Positions 8,868 through 19,252 of a stretch of DNA of 64,000 bases are shown in pieces. Origin of the DNA: Streptococcaceae bacterium. Its GTDB lineage: Bacteria > Bacillota > Bacilli > Lactobacillales > Streptococcaceae. The notes below the pieces were generated by a model that saw only the letters and a program-made list of their open reading frames with translations, ran no database searches and was not told the DNA's origin. Each line of letters opens with the position of its first letter. The first letter of the stretch is position 1. Position numbers and translations under genes: made by a program. Where the stretch lies: assembly GCA_031253335.1 (NCBI GenBank), contig JAIRWF010000035.1:62001-126000 (forward strand), given 5' to 3'.

Positions 8868-10244
8868 TTAAGACGGAGACGAATTAAAAACCTTTTTTAA
8901 CACCTCATCAAGAGTCACAACGCCGACGACTTCAATATTTTTCGGCTTTGCAAGCCCTTGTAGCCCTGATTTTGGTGCATACACTTTCTTAAAACCTAGT
9001 TTTGCAGCCTCCGTAATCCGCTGCTCCATCCGAGTCACACGACGAATCTCGCCTGTCAGTCCAATCTCCCCAATGAAGCACTCATCTGCAGCAGTCGGCT
9101 GGTCTTTGTAAGATGAAGCGAGCGCCACTGCTACCGCCAAATCAATCGCTGGCTCGTCAATCTTGACACCACCTGCTGATTTCAAAAATGCATCCTGATT
9201 TTGAAGCAACAAGCCCGCACGCTTTTCAAGCACCGCCATGAGAAGTGACACCCGATTATAATCCAAACCCGACGTTGTTCGCTTGGCATTACCAAATACA
9301 GTCGGCGTGACCAAGGCCTGTATTTCCACGAGGATTGGCCGTGTTCCCTCAAGCGCTGAGACTATTGCAGACCCCGTCGCACCTTCCAAACGCTCGCCTA
9401 GAAAAACTTCCGAGGGATTGGTTACCTCACGCAAGCCTGACGACTGCATCTCAAAAATTCCTATTTCATTCGTTGAACCAAAACGATTTTTCACCGCACG
9501 CAAGATCCGAAAAGTATTCTGCCTCTCTCCTTCGAAATAAAGCACTGTATCTACCATATGTTCAAGCGTTCGTGGTCCTGCAAGTGTACCTTCCTTCGTC
9601 ACATGTCCCACGATGAACACGGCGATATTGTTCATCTTTGCAATCTGCATGAGCTGATTCGTCACCTCACGCACCTGTGACACTGATCCTTGCGTACTCT
9701 CAATATCAGGCGACATCACCGTCTGGATAGAGTCAATAATCAAAAAATCAGGCGATAATCGCTCAATTTCTTGCCGAACCGCTGCCATATTGGTCTCAGC
9801 ATAAACGTAGAAATCCGCATTTTCATCATCTGTCAATCGTTCCGCCCGAAGCTTGATTTGCTGGGCAGACTCCTCGCCTGAGACATAGAGGACTTCGCCC
9901 TTCTTAGCCAATTGAGCCGATACCTGGAGAAGCAAAGTTGACTTTCCAATCCCTGGATCACCACCAATCAAGACCAAAGAACCTGGTACGACCCCGCCGC
10001 CCAACACGCGATTAAACTCTTCTATCTCAGTCGTGATTCGCGGCGTGTCTTCATTATCCACTTCACCAAGTTTCACCGGCCGTGATTTCTCGCCAGATAA
10101 TGTTTCACGCGCATGTTTAACTTCTTTAATCTCAACTTCCTCTACAAAGCTAGACCACTCGCCACAGTTAGGGCAGCGTCCCAAATAGCGTGGGGACTGA
10201 TAGCCGCAGTTTTGACACACAAAGTTTGATTTCGTTTTTGGCAT
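8868..10244 (-). CDS. radA: DNA repair protein RadA
   Basis: A 458-residue RecA-related protein that drives branch migration in recombination intermediates. The N-terminal zinc finger is [18 protein letters not shown]; Walker A is [14 protein letters not shown]; the RadA-specific motif KNRFG is present in [14 protein letters not shown]; the C-terminal Lon-protease-like domain follows ([20 protein letters not shown]). All are complete and length is normal. Ribosome-binding site AGGAGGG lies just before the ATG. Its upstream region is shared with the divergent tRNA locus. Confidence 0.96.
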   Translation of the reverse strand: MPKTKSNFVCQNCGYQSPRYLGRCPNCGEWSSFVEEVEIKEVKHARETLSGEKSRPVKLGEVDNEDTPRITTEIEEFNRVLGGGVVPGSLVLIGGDPGIGKSTLLLQVSAQLAKKGEVLYVSGEESAQQIKLRAERLTDDENADFYVYAETNMAAVRQEIERLSPDFLIIDSIQTVMSPDIESTQGSVSQVREVTNQLMQIAKMNNIAVFIVGHVTKEGTLAGPRTLEHMVDTVLYFEGERQNTFRILRAVKNRFGSTNEIGIFEMQSSGLREVTNPSEVFLGERLEGATGSAIVSALEGTRPILVEIQALVTPTVFGNAKRTTSGLDYNRVSLLMAVLEKRAGLLLQNQDAFLKSAGGVKIDEPAIDLAVAVALASSYKDQPTAADECFIGEIGLTGEIRRVTRMEQRITEAAKLGFKKVYAPKSGLQGLAKPKNIEVVGVVTLDEVLKKVFNSSPS

Positions 10245-10295
10245 ACACCCTCCTAGCTTATTATTCGCAAAAAGATGAACTTTGTTACAAAAAAA

Positions 10296-10323
10296 TTGAT
10301 TTTTTTTGATTTTTTGATAAAAT
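10296..10323 (+). promoter_or_regulatory. Likely promoter of the tRNA-Thr array
   Basis: TTGATT (10296-10301), a 16-nt spacer, then TAAAAT (10318-10323). It lies about 24 nt before the first truncated tRNA copy, so the copies would be transcribed with the intact tRNA. Confidence 0.6.
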
Positions 10324-10346
10324 AAATGAGTTCTGATACAAATTTA

Positions 10347-10625
10347 GCCGCTGTAGCTCAGTCGGCTTCGAGGTCTGGGAGACCGAGAAGGTTTGCTGAG
10401 TTCAGTCAAAATGTATGAGCGTGGTAAAACTATTATTTAGCCGCTGTAGCTCAGTCGGTTTCGAGATCTGGGAGACCGAGAAGGTTTGCTGAGTTCAGTC
10501 AAAATGTATGAGCGTGGTAAAACTATTATTTAGCCGCTGTAGCTCAGTCGGCTTCGAGGTCTGGGAGACCGAGAAGGTTTGCTGAGTTCAGTCAAAATAT
10601 ATTAGCGTGGTAAAACTATTATTTA
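10347..10625 (+). repeat. Three 93-bp tandem units each starting with a truncated tRNA-Thr
   Basis: Units start at 10347, 10440 and 10533; the intact tRNA begins at 10626, exactly one more 93-bp period on. Each unit opens with GCCGCTGTAGCTCAGTCGG, identical to the first 19 nt of the tRNA, then diverges into about 55 nt that includes the hairpin GGTCT-GGG-AGACC and a distal CTGAG able to pair with the tRNA-derived CTCAG. The tail of each unit, ending near AACTATTATTTA, is also what precedes the real tRNA. The copies differ at only a few positions, so the duplication is recent or is kept uniform. They cannot fold as tRNA because the anticodon and T arms are missing. Confidence 0.9.
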
Positions 10626-10698
10626 GCCGCTGTAGCTCAGTCGGTAGAGCAGCACCATGGTAAGGTGAAGGTCGTAAGTTCGATTCTTATCAGTGGCA
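10626..10698 (+). tRNA. tRNA-Thr (anticodon GGT)
   Basis: The cloverleaf can be drawn by hand: acceptor GCCGCTG with CAGTGGC, D stem GCTC/GAGC with loop AGTCGGTA, anticodon stem CACC/GGTG with loop ATGGTAA (anticodon GGT), T stem GTAAG/CTTAT with loop TTCGATT. The discriminator is A and CCA is not encoded. The anticodon stem has a G-A mismatch at its base and A at position 32, slightly unusual. It is followed by a terminator and preceded by the truncated copies. Confidence 0.88.
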
Positions 10699-10705
10699 CT
10701 AAATA

Positions 10706-10729
10706 AAATCCAGCATAGCTGGATTTTTT
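10706..10729. terminator. Terminator after tRNA-Thr, shared with ezrA
   Basis: AAATCCAGC-ATA-GCTGGATTT followed by TTT on the plus strand and an A-rich flank on the other side. It can serve the tRNA and the convergent ezrA. Confidence 0.85.
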
Positions 10730-10731
10730 GA

Positions 10732-12471
10732 TTACAAGCGATACTCAGGTACCGCTTTTTGCTCGCGGTAAACCTTCACTATACGATCAGTCGTTCCTGG
10801 CTCCACTTCTTCAATAGCTGCGGAAATGGCATTAAAAGAAGCAGTATAGTCTTTATTTTGTTCAAACAGCTGAAGCGAACGCTGAATGCCATTTGCTACA
10901 TTAGGATAGGTCGTCTTATAACGATTCCCATATTGCATCAGTTGCTCAGCTAGAGCTGCATTATCAATCAACTTGTCCGTATTGTCTTTTAGACGCTCCA
11001 GTTGATCTTTCGCCAAGTCAATCATGTGGTTGATAGAATCCATATTGATACGCAGCTTGTCTAGTTCTTTTAAGACCTTATCAATACTATTTTCCGTTGT
11101 ATGATAGTTATCCAAATAATCTAGTGGTAAGCCAGGAAGATTTTGCTTTTCAACATAGCGACGAATCATGCGTACCCGTGTATCAAGCTCCAATGCAGTT
11201 TCTTTTGCATTTTTCTCATCAACTGCAAGGTTAGCAATTTGCATATTGATGTTCATCTGGCTATTTTCAATATCTTGCAACGCAGTGATTACTGCATTTA
11301 CACGACGGTTAAGCATAGAATAGGGTTGCTCTTTAACGGGTTCTTCTTTCAGCTTTAGAATCTCATCTGCTTCTTTATCCAAATCATCTAAGCGCACTTG
11401 ATAGCCGCGAACACTTGCTTTTTCATTTTCAGAGAGAATAAAGCTTTGCAGTGCATGGTCAATTTCAAGCAAGAGATTTCGATTGTTTTCACGTGTGTGC
11501 TCAATATAATCTTTGAGAACAACAGAGTTTCGATCGAAGTTTTTACGGCCCGACCATTCTTTATCAAAAAGCTCATACAAATCATCAATCTGCTTCTTTG
11601 TTTCGCCTAATAGCTGCTCCGCATGGTCCAGCTCAAAGCGTTCCAAGTTTTCTTTTGTTTCCTTGAGCTTCCCCCGTATTTGCGAAAGAGACTGATCCAT
11701 ATTGAAGGTATCCGGAAATTTATAGTTTTTCTCTGTAAAGTCTTGATAGCCAGATTCCAACTCAGAAAGCTGTCTTTCATAGTCTTCATCAACTAGCTTG
11801 ATAATCTCAGGAATGCGTTGCGTAATATTATCTAGGGCAATCGTGTGTTCTTCAGCAATTTCCAATATTTCAGCAGCTTCGATTGGATCTCCTTTTGAGT
11901 TTAGCTCAACAAATTGATTAAACTCTGTTTCAATGGAGACTAAAGACTCTTCAATCATACCAATAGCAGATCCATACTGTTCTGCCGTATCTGCAATATG
12001 CTTCCTCAACTCATCATACATATCAAGTGCGTCTTGGATTTTGTTAGAGTTGGCTTTTTCTTGTTGAGTCAGCTCATGCAAGCCTTCACGGATACTGTCT
12101 GCATCTTCTTCCATCAGTGCAATCTGACTTTCAGCTTCTTCAGCTGCTTCTTTAGCCTTTGACCAACGGAAAGAGTCATTGAGTTGTTCTGCCTCAAAGA
12201 TATTATTTTCAAGCTCTGCAAATGAGTTTTGGGATAGATCCACCCACTTTTGATGCCATTCTCGATAAACCTTTTGAGATTGCCCAACTAGGTGCATCTC
12301 TTTGACCTGATCAAACTCATCTTGAATAGGCAAGTCAAAAAGTGCTTCTTTTCGCTCCTCGAGCGCAATAATCTGTCCTTCTGTCCGTCTGCGCATCAAC
12401 ATTGAAACCACATAAAAGACAACAATTAAGACCGCGATGACAATGAGGACAATCGTTATAGTACCTGACAT
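10732..12471 (-). CDS. ezrA: Septation ring formation regulator EzrA
   Basis: A 579-residue protein anchored by one N-terminal transmembrane helix (TITIVLIVIAVLIVVFYVVS) with a long cytoplasmic domain of spectrin-like coiled-coil repeats rich in E, K and L. EzrA modulates FtsZ ring assembly and links it to penicillin-binding proteins and GpsB; gpsB is also in this window. Length and topology match streptococcal EzrA. The gene stands alone, with an upstream TGCTATAAT and a terminator shared with tRNA-Thr. Confidence 0.95.
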   Translation of the reverse strand: MSGTITIVLIVIAVLIVVFYVVSMLMRRRTEGQIIALEERKEALFDLPIQDEFDQVKEMHLVGQSQKVYREWHQKWVDLSQNSFAELENNIFEAEQLNDSFRWSKAKEAAEEAESQIALMEEDADSIREGLHELTQQEKANSNKIQDALDMYDELRKHIADTAEQYGSAIGMIEESLVSIETEFNQFVELNSKGDPIEAAEILEIAEEHTIALDNITQRIPEIIKLVDEDYERQLSELESGYQDFTEKNYKFPDTFNMDQSLSQIRGKLKETKENLERFELDHAEQLLGETKKQIDDLYELFDKEWSGRKNFDRNSVVLKDYIEHTRENNRNLLLEIDHALQSFILSENEKASVRGYQVRLDDLDKEADEILKLKEEPVKEQPYSMLNRRVNAVITALQDIENSQMNINMQIANLAVDEKNAKETALELDTRVRMIRRYVEKQNLPGLPLDYLDNYHTTENSIDKVLKELDKLRINMDSINHMIDLAKDQLERLKDNTDKLIDNAALAEQLMQYGNRYKTTYPNVANGIQRSLQLFEQNKDYTASFNAISAAIEEVEPGTTDRIVKVYREQKAVPEYRL

Positions 12472-12545
12472 ATCTTAGTGTATTCACTCCAACCTATAAA
12501 GTATCAGTCTTATTATAGCACAAGCCTTTCACTTTGACAAGGCTC

Positions 12546-12574
12546 AAAAATAAAAAGCCACCCCGAAGGTGGCT
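12546..12574 (-). terminator. Terminator of the serine-rich adhesin gene
   Basis: Minus-strand AGCCACC-TTCGG-GGTGGCT followed by a T-rich tract (TTTTTATTTTT), starting 11 nt after the stop codon. Confidence 0.85.
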
Positions 12575-12584
12575 CTATAACAGG

Positions 12585-15500
12585 TCAATTCGTCTTATTT
12601 TTCTTTTTCCGTCTCGTGTAAGTCAATAGCAAGCCTCCCAGAAGCATCGTTCCAGCAGGTAAAAGCGTGCTGCTTTCTGTATCACCTGTATTAGGTAGGG
12701 CAGATGCAGTTGAGTGCGGATTTGTCGTATTTGCCAGGTCTGACGACTCTGACGTTTGAGGACTGCTTGGATCTTCAATGACCACCTGACTATCTGAAGT
12801 CGAGTCAGACGTTCCTTGACTCCCTGAAGCACTTTCAGAGCTACTGTCTGATGGGCTTTGACTTTCTGACTCTGTATTGGAACTACTCTCGCTACTTTCT
12901 GAATCAGAATCACTATCTAAGCTAATCTGCGGATTTGAGGCATCCCAAACCCAGAGGTATCCCGGATCAATGGTCGTGGGTGCCCATTCGGACTCACTTT
13001 CTGAAGCAGAATCACTCGCCGACGAAGATTCTGAAGTCTCTTCAGAAATTTCTTCGGATTCGGAGAGGCTTTCAGACTGACTTTCTGAGCTTGAAACCTC
13101 TTCAGAGGCTTGTTCTGACTCGCTTGCAGAGATGCTCAAAGATTCATCTTCTGAAAGACTCAGGGATTCTGAAAGAGAGGCCGATTCAGAATCGAGACTT
13201 GACTCACTTTCAGACTCAGAAATGGATTCAGAGCTTGAGTCGCTCTCAGACGCGTTGTCAGAGTCTTGTTCTGAGGCAGATTCTGAGCTGGATTCGCTAG
13301 CTGAAGTTGATTCTGAGTTCTCTTCAGATGTACTCTCCGAGTCTGAAGTGCTTCCTGAAGTTGATTCTGATGCCGATTCAGAGTCACTTTCTTGCTCAGA
13401 AAGTTGTGCAGAATTACTTGCTGATGCATCTTCTGAAGATTGCTCAGACTCTGAGCTTGATTCACTGGAGCTTTCTGAAGCGGATTCGCTTGCCGATTCA
13501 AGACTTGATTCACTTGCAGAGTCGGAGCCACTATCAACCACAGAGCCTGATTCAGAGTCGGAATCACTTGCAGAGTCAGATGTGCTTTCAGATTCAGAGC
13601 CTGATTCGGAGACAGACTCACTCGCTGATTCACTTTCAGACTCAAGGTCAGATAAAGATTCAGACTCGCTGAGACTTTGTGATTCACTTTCGGATTCGCT
13701 TGCGGAGAGACTTTGTTCTGCCGATTCGCTTGCCGAAGCACTTTCAGAGTCTTGGAGGGATTCAGATGTGGATTCTGATTCGCTTAGCGAGGTAGATTCA
13801 GACGATGATTCAGACTCAGAAGTTGACGTGGAAGTTGAATCGGAGCTTGAAGTGCTCTCCGAGCTTGATTCAGAACTTGATTCAGAGGCTGATTCCGATG
13901 TCGAGCCACTCGTGGATTCGGAGCTTGATTCAGATGTGGATTGGGAACTTGACTCGCTTTCTGAGGTGGATTCGGACGATGACTCAGAGTCGCTTTCCGA
14001 AGAAGACGTAGTTTCTGAGCTTGACGCGGATTCGCTCTCAGAAAGGCTGGCTGATTCAGAGGTGGATTCACTTTCTGACTGGCTTTCAGATTCGGATTCT
14101 GAGATGGATGTGCTTAAAGAGGCCGAGGCAGACTCGGATTCTGACTCTGAGCTCGATTCTGAAGTGGATTCAGATTCGTAGCTGCTTTCTGAATTAGAGG
14201 TGGAAGTTGATTCACTTTCAGATTCTGAAGTAGATTCTGAAGTACTTTCCGACTCCGACAAATGCGCAGAATCCGATTGAGATTCAGAATTTGAATCAGA
14301 GCCGGACTCAGATGAAGATTCACTTTGTGAGCCGTGAGTAGATTCAGAGCTAGATTCAGAGCTGCTCATTGAAGTACTTTCTGAGGCTTCTAGGGAATCA
14401 GATAAAGATTCACTTGTTGAGTCGGAGTTGCTATCAGAAGTCGATTCGGATTGTTCTAAAGAAAGGCTTTCTGATTCGGAGATGGACTCTGAAATACTCT
14501 CGCTTTCAGAAATACTTTCACTCTCGGATTCGGAAAGGGAGTCAGAATCTGAGGCGGAGTCACTTTCTGAGATGTGATGTGAGTCTGATTCGTGTGATGA
14601 TTCACTGCTTGATTCGCTTTCGGACTCAAGGGAATGAGATTCGGAGTCAGAATCGCTCTCGGAAAGGCTTTCTGAGGTTTCAGGATCCAAAACGTAAGTG
14701 ACCGTAATATGATAATTCCCATTATTGTAGATACCTGACCAAGAACCGCCATTACCTGATGCAATGACATTGCCCGCATCGTCTTTCACGACATAGGTCG
14801 CATCCCATTTCCAGCCATTCGAGTCAGTGACCTGATCCGCCCATGACCCTGAGGCTTGTCCGCCATTTTGACCTTGCGTCGAGCTATTAGACGTCGTGCC
14901 GTCAGGGTTATTGACCGTTACATCCGTGGTATAGCTATCTGCTTCAAGAACAAGTGTGAAATTGCTGCCGTTTGCAGCATAGTTTGGATTGGCAGCAAGG
15001 GCATCCGAAAGACTATCATAAGACTTACCATCTGGACCAATGACACTTCCTAGATGGTAGCCTTTTGGTAAAAGTGGGAGATTTGTGGATGGGTCCGTGA
15101 TTGGGGCGCCCGTGAGACCTGAGTTTGAAGTACCCGAAGGAAGTTCTGTACCATTTGCTAGATTTCCCGTAGGTGATGTCATGCCTGGAACGTCTGATCC
15201 CCATTGGTAGGTGAAGTTGGCGTTTTGGTTGGTCGCTTCTAAATAAACAAGGAAATTATTAGCGTTGACTGTGTAACTGGGGTTTGCAGAAACGGCAGAA
15301 GCTAGGTCCGCGTAGGTCTTGCCATCTGGGCCAATGACACGGGAGACTTGATAGCCTGCTGGAATGGTGTAGTTCGGAATGGAGATGGCTGAATCCGTGG
15401 CGCCTGAAATATCATCAATGTGTGGAATAGACGTATTTGCTGAGCCTGGCGTCGTTGGTTTGCTGCTTGGATAGCCTACTTGATTTCCCGAGCCATCATC

Positions 15501-16829
15501 CATGGAGGAAGTCCCCGGCGTCCCTGGCTCATAATAATACATGACGTTGCCCTGCTGAGTCGTTGGTGTGTAATAAACGTTGATGCCATTTGGATTGGTG
15601 CTGCCAGCGGCAAAGTTCTGGACTGTGACAGAGGGGTCAATCTTGGTTAGCGTATAGCCTGCAGGGGCTGTGGGAGCTGTATAGTCATAGCTATCGCTCG
15701 CGTTTGACGTGCCCGTCGTTACTCCAATCGTATCGCCGACGTTTGCTGTGATATTGGAAGCCGCCATGTTATTCATGGTTTGTCCGGTTGAAGCGTTGAT
15801 GTAGTTGACCACAACGGCTTGTGTGCCCTTTGCTGCTGTCCCTGTCGCACCGTTTAACGAAGCCGAAAGATAACCATAGTTGCCCCCCGTTGCCCCAATA
15901 AAGCCAATTGTTACGGAATTTGGGAGGTTTATCTTTGTTGAAATCGTGGATGTACCACCCGCTTGCTTGGTTAGAGTGAAGGTCAAAGTGCCTGATGTGT
16001 AGCCCGACGCCGCCGTGTTGCTTGCATCAGGTGTCCACGTCAGTGTGACTGGCTCGCTGACGGTTTGTCCAGTCGCACCTAAAAGGCCGACATTATCTGC
16101 GGCTTGTGTCCAGGCTTGGCCTGTCGTGGTGGTCGGTGAACTTGATGGGTAATTGGCTGGATTGAGTGTACCGCTTGAGAGGGTATTGCGAATTGCAATG
16201 ACATTTCCACCCCCGTTTGACCAGCCTGAGCCTGATCCGTCTAGGGCTGTACCACTATTAAAATAAAGGTCGCGACCTGCAAAAATGGTATTCGGCAAGC
16301 CCTGAATGCCAAGACCCGCCCCTGTCGTACCCCCTGATAAGGAAGAGGCTGAAACGGGTGATAATAGAAAGCCAATCGCATCCCCCGTATCTTGCCAGGT
16401 AGAGGTCAGTCCCGTTGTTTGCATCTTGATAGTTGCAGAGAGCGTAAATGAAGATTGTGCTGAAAGGGCACCATTAAAAACCGCATAACCTGCAGAGTTG
16501 GTGGTGTTATTGACAAGATTAAACCAATTGCCACTAATGCTCGCAGTGCCTTTGGTGGTGTAATTTGATGTGCTGTTAAATTCGCCCGCTGTATAAGTAT
16601 GATTACCCGTATCTTGGTTTTGACCTGGGACGAGAGTGGCGGATTGGGTGGTTGCGGCCTGAGCGTTCTTTGGATTGGGGAGGCCTTGAGCGATGTAGGC
16701 TGTGCCACCTGTGATACCTAGCATCACAACAAAAGTCGAGGCTGCATAGAGCCAGGACTTGCCGGATTTCCAGGTACGGTAGTGTGTTTGTTTTTTGTCT
16801 GCTAAGTGCTGTGCGCGCTTAAGAGTCAT
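12585..16829 (-). CDS. Serine-rich repeat surface adhesin, LPNTG-anchored, lectin-like head
   Basis: A 1414-residue cell-wall protein. The N-terminus has a KxYKxGKxW-type signal ([15 protein letters not shown]) ending around residue 58. A legume-lectin-like module follows (about 75-320; [12 protein letters not shown] and [21 protein letters not shown] are characteristic), then a MucBP-like module ([15 protein letters not shown]), then two or three related modules sharing [20 protein letters not shown] segments. Residues about 730-1330 are a Ser/Glu/Asp stalk of SES/SDS repeats, interrupted near the end by a short aromatic insert ([19 protein letters not shown]). The C-terminus has LPNTG at about 1378, a hydrophobic helix and RRKKK. 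Such stalks are usually glycosylated and exported by the accessory Sec system, but none of those genes are in the window. The ATG at 16829 has AAAGGAA upstream; an upstream TTG start adding 14 residues is less likely. Ligand unknown. Confidence 0.9.
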   Translation of the reverse strand: MTLKRAQHLADKKQTHYRTWKSGKSWLYAASTFVVMLGITGGTAYIAQGLPNPKNAQAATTQSATLVPGQNQDTGNHTYTAGEFNSTSNYTTKGTASISGNWFNLVNNTTNSAGYAVFNGALSAQSSFTLSATIKMQTTGLTSTWQDTGDAIGFLLSPVSASSLSGGTTGAGLGIQGLPNTIFAGRDLYFNSGTALDGSGSGWSNGGGNVIAIRNTLSSGTLNPANYPSSSPTTTTGQAWTQAADNVGLLGATGQTVSEPVTLTWTPDASNTAASGYTSGTLTFTLTKQAGGTSTISTKINLPNSVTIGFIGATGGNYGYLSASLNGATGTAAKGTQAVVVNYINASTGQTMNNMAASNITANVGDTIGVTTGTSNASDSYDYTAPTAPAGYTLTKIDPSVTVQNFAAGSTNPNGINVYYTPTTQQGNVMYYYEPGTPGTSSMDDGSGNQVGYPSSKPTTPGSANTSIPHIDDISGATDSAISIPNYTIPAGYQVSRVIGPDGKTYADLASAVSANPSYTVNANNFLVYLEATNQNANFTYQWGSDVPGMTSPTGNLANGTELPSGTSNSGLTGAPITDPSTNLPLLPKGYHLGSVIGPDGKSYDSLSDALAANPNYAANGSNFTLVLEADSYTTDVTVNNPDGTTSNSSTQGQNGGQASGSWADQVTDSNGWKWDATYVVKDDAGNVIASGNGGSWSGIYNNGNYHITVTYVLDPETSESLSESDSDSESHSLESESESSSESSHESDSHHISESDSASDSDSLSESESESISESESISESISESESLSLEQSESTSDSNSDSTSESLSDSLEASESTSMSSSESSSESTHGSQSESSSESGSDSNSESQSDSAHLSESESTSESTSESESESTSTSNSESSYESESTSESSSESESESASASLSTSISESESESQSESESTSESASLSESESASSSETTSSSESDSESSSESTSESESSSQSTSESSSESTSGSTSESASESSSESSSESTSSSDSTSTSTSESESSSESTSLSESESTSESLQDSESASASESAEQSLSASESESESQSLSESESLSDLESESESASESVSESGSESESTSDSASDSDSESGSVVDSGSDSASESSLESASESASESSSESSSESEQSSEDASASNSAQLSEQESDSESASESTSGSTSDSESTSEENSESTSASESSSESASEQDSDNASESDSSSESISESESESSLDSESASLSESLSLSEDESLSISASESEQASEEVSSSESQSESLSESEEISEETSESSSASDSASESESEWAPTTIDPGYLWVWDASNPQISLDSDSDSESSESSSNTESESQSPSDSSSESASGSQGTSDSTSDSQVVIEDPSSPQTSESSDLANTTNPHSTASALPNTGDTESSTLLPAGTMLLGGLLLTYTRRKKKNKTN

Positions 16830-16852
16830 GGGGTTTAAGTTCCTTTCGAATG

Positions 16853-16877
16853 TGTCTCTTTTTATTTGCAAGAGACA
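16853..16877. repeat. Inverted repeat in the adhesin 5' region
   Basis: TGTCTCTT and AAGAGACA separated by 9 nt, 24 nt upstream of the adhesin start codon. It could fold in the leader or bind a regulator; it is not followed by a U tract in the transcribed direction. Confidence 0.6.
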
Positions 16878-16965
16878 TTTTAGCTTAAGGAGCTTTAATT
16901 TTTCTTAAACTATGAGAACAGTTCTTATTTTGGACATAATTTATCGTTCTGTCTAACTTCTCGAA

Positions 16966-17409
16966 TCATTCTTTTTCTTTTGCATGTTGTTTGAAAAAAG
17001 CGAGAAAGAGTCCGGTGAGTAGAGAGAGAATACCTATGTTTCGAGCGGTATCACTGAGTTCATCTCCTGCTGCAGGGAGCGTTTTATTCATCGTCTTATT
17101 TGCTTGAGAGCTTTTGGATGGCGTAGTTGTGTTTTCTTCAGGTGCATTTGTCTCAGGACTATTGTCACTCCGAGTATTGGCTATTACACTTTCGGATTTA
17201 GGAGATGAGCTCTTTTCAGGTAGCAGAGTGGTCGCATAAATGTGTATTTCGGGTTGCAAATGGACAATATAAGCAAGTCCTTGGCTGCCAGTCATCAGAG
17301 CTGCAAGCATTGAGGCACTGAGCAACCAATGCTTTTTGTTCTGTTTGGCATGCAGGTGTTTTTCTCTTGGGTGCAAGGCATGATGTAAGTTGAGTTGTCG
17401 TACGGGCAT
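16966..17409 (-). CDS. Small LPxxG-type cell-wall anchored protein of unknown role
   Basis: A 147-residue predicted surface protein. The N-terminus is long and histidine-rich (HHALHPREKHLHAKQNKKHW) followed by a hydrophobic signal segment (LLSASMLAALMTGSQGLAYI), reminiscent of the extended Gram-positive signal peptides. The middle is low-complexity, rich in S, T, E and N. The C-terminus has LPAAG at residue 111, a hydrophobic helix (NIGILSLLTGLFLAFF) and a basic tail, the layout of a sortase substrate, although LPAAG departs from LPxTG. It lies directly upstream of the large adhesin on the same strand, suggesting a surface-protein locus. No homologous domain is recognised. Confidence 0.75.
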   Translation of the reverse strand: MPVRQLNLHHALHPREKHLHAKQNKKHWLLSASMLAALMTGSQGLAYIVHLQPEIHIYATTLLPEKSSSPKSESVIANTRSDNSPETNAPEENTTTPSKSSQANKTMNKTLPAAGDELSDTARNIGILSLLTGLFLAFFKQHAKEKE

Positions 17410-17502
17410 AGCAGGTCTCCTTTTATTATGAGAATTTTATCATGAGTTCCTTAATTTAATCACAAGAAACCTTGACTAACTAAAAAAGCACCTTTTAAGT
17501 GC

Positions 17503-18129
17503 TTAAATAATCTGTGTCCCATGAACAAAGTGAACATGCGCGGCTTTGGCAAGGTTTTCTGCGTTATCTTTGGTAACGCCTCCTCCAATCATCAGCTCAA
17601 GTCCCTCAGGAAGGACACGTGTGAGGGCTGCAATTTTTTCCGTGTTGAGCGGTTTGTCAAGCGGGTCGCCATGCAGGAGAATTTTTTCAATCCCGGCATC
17701 TGCAATCGCTTCAAGTGCGGGACGTTTATTGATGTCGGCGATGGCATCAAAGGCCATGTGAAATGTCACAGGAAGGCCTTGGCTTGCAATCATCAAGGTA
17801 TTCATGGCTTCTGTATCTATTTTATTGTCTTCTGAGAGACAGCCAAATACCAGAGCTTGTGCACCCGCTTCAACAGCTTTTATGGTGTCTATTTCCATAA
17901 TCTTGAGTTCGTGGCTATTGTAAACAAAATTACCAGCGCGAGGACGTATCATCACAGCTAGCGTCGTTTGCGTCTCCGAGAGATAATCTGCTGCCTCTTG
18001 TATCACGCCAAATGAGGGGGTCGTCCCACCAACAGCAAGGTTGTCACAGAGTTCAATTCGCTCAATCCCTGCTCGTGCGGCTCGCGGAATATCTGTAAAA
18101 TTTTCAGTGCAAAACTCTCTAATCAACAT
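17503..18129 (-). CDS. cutC: Copper homeostasis protein CutC
   Basis: A 208-residue TIM-barrel protein of the CutC family, implicated in copper handling; its biochemical reaction is not settled. Recognisable segments are MLIREFCTENFTDIPRAARAGIERIELCDNLAVGGTTPSFG broken over the first 40 residues, MIRPRAGNFVY, TFHMAFDAI and LELMIGGGVT. The start overlaps the end of mvaS by 11 bp on the same strand, so the two are co-transcribed. The stop codon lies on the edge of a hairpin AAGCAC/GTGCTT with an A/T tract (17486-17504) that probably terminates the operon. Confidence 0.9.
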   Translation of the reverse strand: MLIREFCTENFTDIPRAARAGIERIELCDNLAVGGTTPSFGVIQEAADYLSETQTTLAVMIRPRAGNFVYNSHELKIMEIDTIKAVEAGAQALVFGCLSEDNKIDTEAMNTLMIASQGLPVTFHMAFDAIADINKRPALEAIADAGIEKILLHGDPLDKPLNTEKIAALTRVLPEGLELMIGGGVTKDNAENLAKAAHVHFVHGTQII

Positions 18130-19237
18130 GATAGTGTCTTTCTCCGTCTATGATACTCTCAAGTGCAAATGGGGTGGTATCCTTATAAAGGTGCGTGTTG
18201 GTAAATAAGCCCTCATATTCACTCATGGTTAATTGTTGGCGATTGTCTAAGAGACTTTGGTGATAGCTTGCACGGAGCTGTGTCTCATAACGAGGCACAA
18301 GCTGGGCGGTGAAAAACTCAGATACCGTTCCTGACCCGTAGCTAAAGAGGCCAATCGTATCACCTGCTTTTAGGTTTTTTGCGTTTTCAAGAAGGCTAAC
18401 GAGGCTAAGATATAAAGAGCCCGTATAGAGATTGCCAACGCGTCGATTGTAGGTGGTGGCTGGCGTAAGCATGCTAATGAGTCTTGGATGGTCTGTCACG
18501 CGATTGAGCGCTTTTTTCCCCATCTTTGGGTAGGGACTGTGAAAGACAATCGCTGCAAAGTCCTCCAGGCTTTTCTGAGTTCTGCGCTGATACTCAGCCC
18601 AGACTTTTTCAAAGGCGTCCAGATAGGTTTCATTGCTGAGCTTACCATTGACTCTCGGGTAGGTCTCTCCTGTAGGTCGCCAGAAATCATAGATGTCCTG
18701 CGTGAGGCTCACGCTAGCATCATGCAAAACCAAAAGTCGTGGATTCTGTGTGACAAGCATCGCAACAGCGCCAGCCCCTTGAGTTGCTTCTCCTGGGGTA
18801 TTGAGACCGTATCGTGCGATGTCTGTTGCAATGACGAGAATTTTTGACTCTGGCTTGCGGTAAATAGCATCTCGTGCGAGGAGAAGCGCTGCTGTTGCGC
18901 CGTAGCAGGCTTCTTTCAGCTCAATCGCACGAGCAAAGGGTTGAATCTTTAGGAGTCCATGCAGGATGACAGCGGCAGCTTTGGACTCATCAACACTGGA
19001 CTCTGTAGCTACAATAATCTGGTCAATCTCGGCACGATCTTCATCGGTTAGAAGTTGACTTGCCGCATTGGCGGCTAAAGTCACAATGTCCTGAGTGCTT
19101 GATGTGACAGCCATTTCATCTATTTCAAGGCCAGTATGAAACTTTTCGGGGTCTTCACCTCGCGCTGCGGCAAAAGCATCCATGTCAAGGACATAAGGGG
19201 GGACGTAAAAGGAGAGTTTATCTATTCCGATGGTCAT
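18119..19237 (-). CDS. mvaS: Hydroxymethylglutaryl-CoA synthase (mevalonate pathway)
   Basis: About 372 residues from MTIGIDKLSFYVPPYVLDM. It condenses acetyl-CoA with acetoacetyl-CoA to HMG-CoA for isoprenoid synthesis. The catalytic cysteine is in ELKEACYGATAALLLARD, the early Glu is in the GLEIDEMAVTSSTQD region, and the His-containing FHSPYPKMGKKA segment is intact. The frame stays open upstream through three tandem 102-bp repeats, giving a longer possible protein, but the conserved family start is at 19237 and TGCTATAAT (19245-19253) ends 7 nt before it, so the short form is preferred and the mRNA may be leaderless. Downstream it overlaps cutC. mvaE/mvaA is not in the window. Confidence 0.93.
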   Translation of the reverse strand: MTIGIDKLSFYVPPYVLDMDAFAAARGEDPEKFHTGLEIDEMAVTSSTQDIVTLAANAASQLLTDEDRAEIDQIIVATESSVDESKAAAVILHGLLKIQPFARAIELKEACYGATAALLLARDAIYRKPESKILVIATDIARYGLNTPGEATQGAGAVAMLVTQNPRLLVLHDASVSLTQDIYDFWRPTGETYPRVNGKLSNETYLDAFEKVWAEYQRRTQKSLEDFAAIVFHSPYPKMGKKALNRVTDHPRLISMLTPATTYNRRVGNLYTGSLYLSLVSLLENAKNLKAGDTIGLFSYGSGTVSEFFTAQLVPRYETQLRASYHQSLLDNRQQLTMSEYEGLFTNTHLYKDTTPFALESIIDGERHYHVD

Positions 19238-19252
19238 GACGTCTATTATAGC

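Noticed and set aside
10347..10625. CRISPR array
   Set aside because: The 93-bp units are contiguous and identical along their length, with no variable spacers; the same holds for the 102-bp repeats at 19253.
13132..14181. A long plus-strand open frame rich in Ser, Asp and Glu opposite the adhesin stalk
   Set aside because: It is the mirror image of the repetitive Ser codons of the real minus-strand gene; it has no start signal or family.
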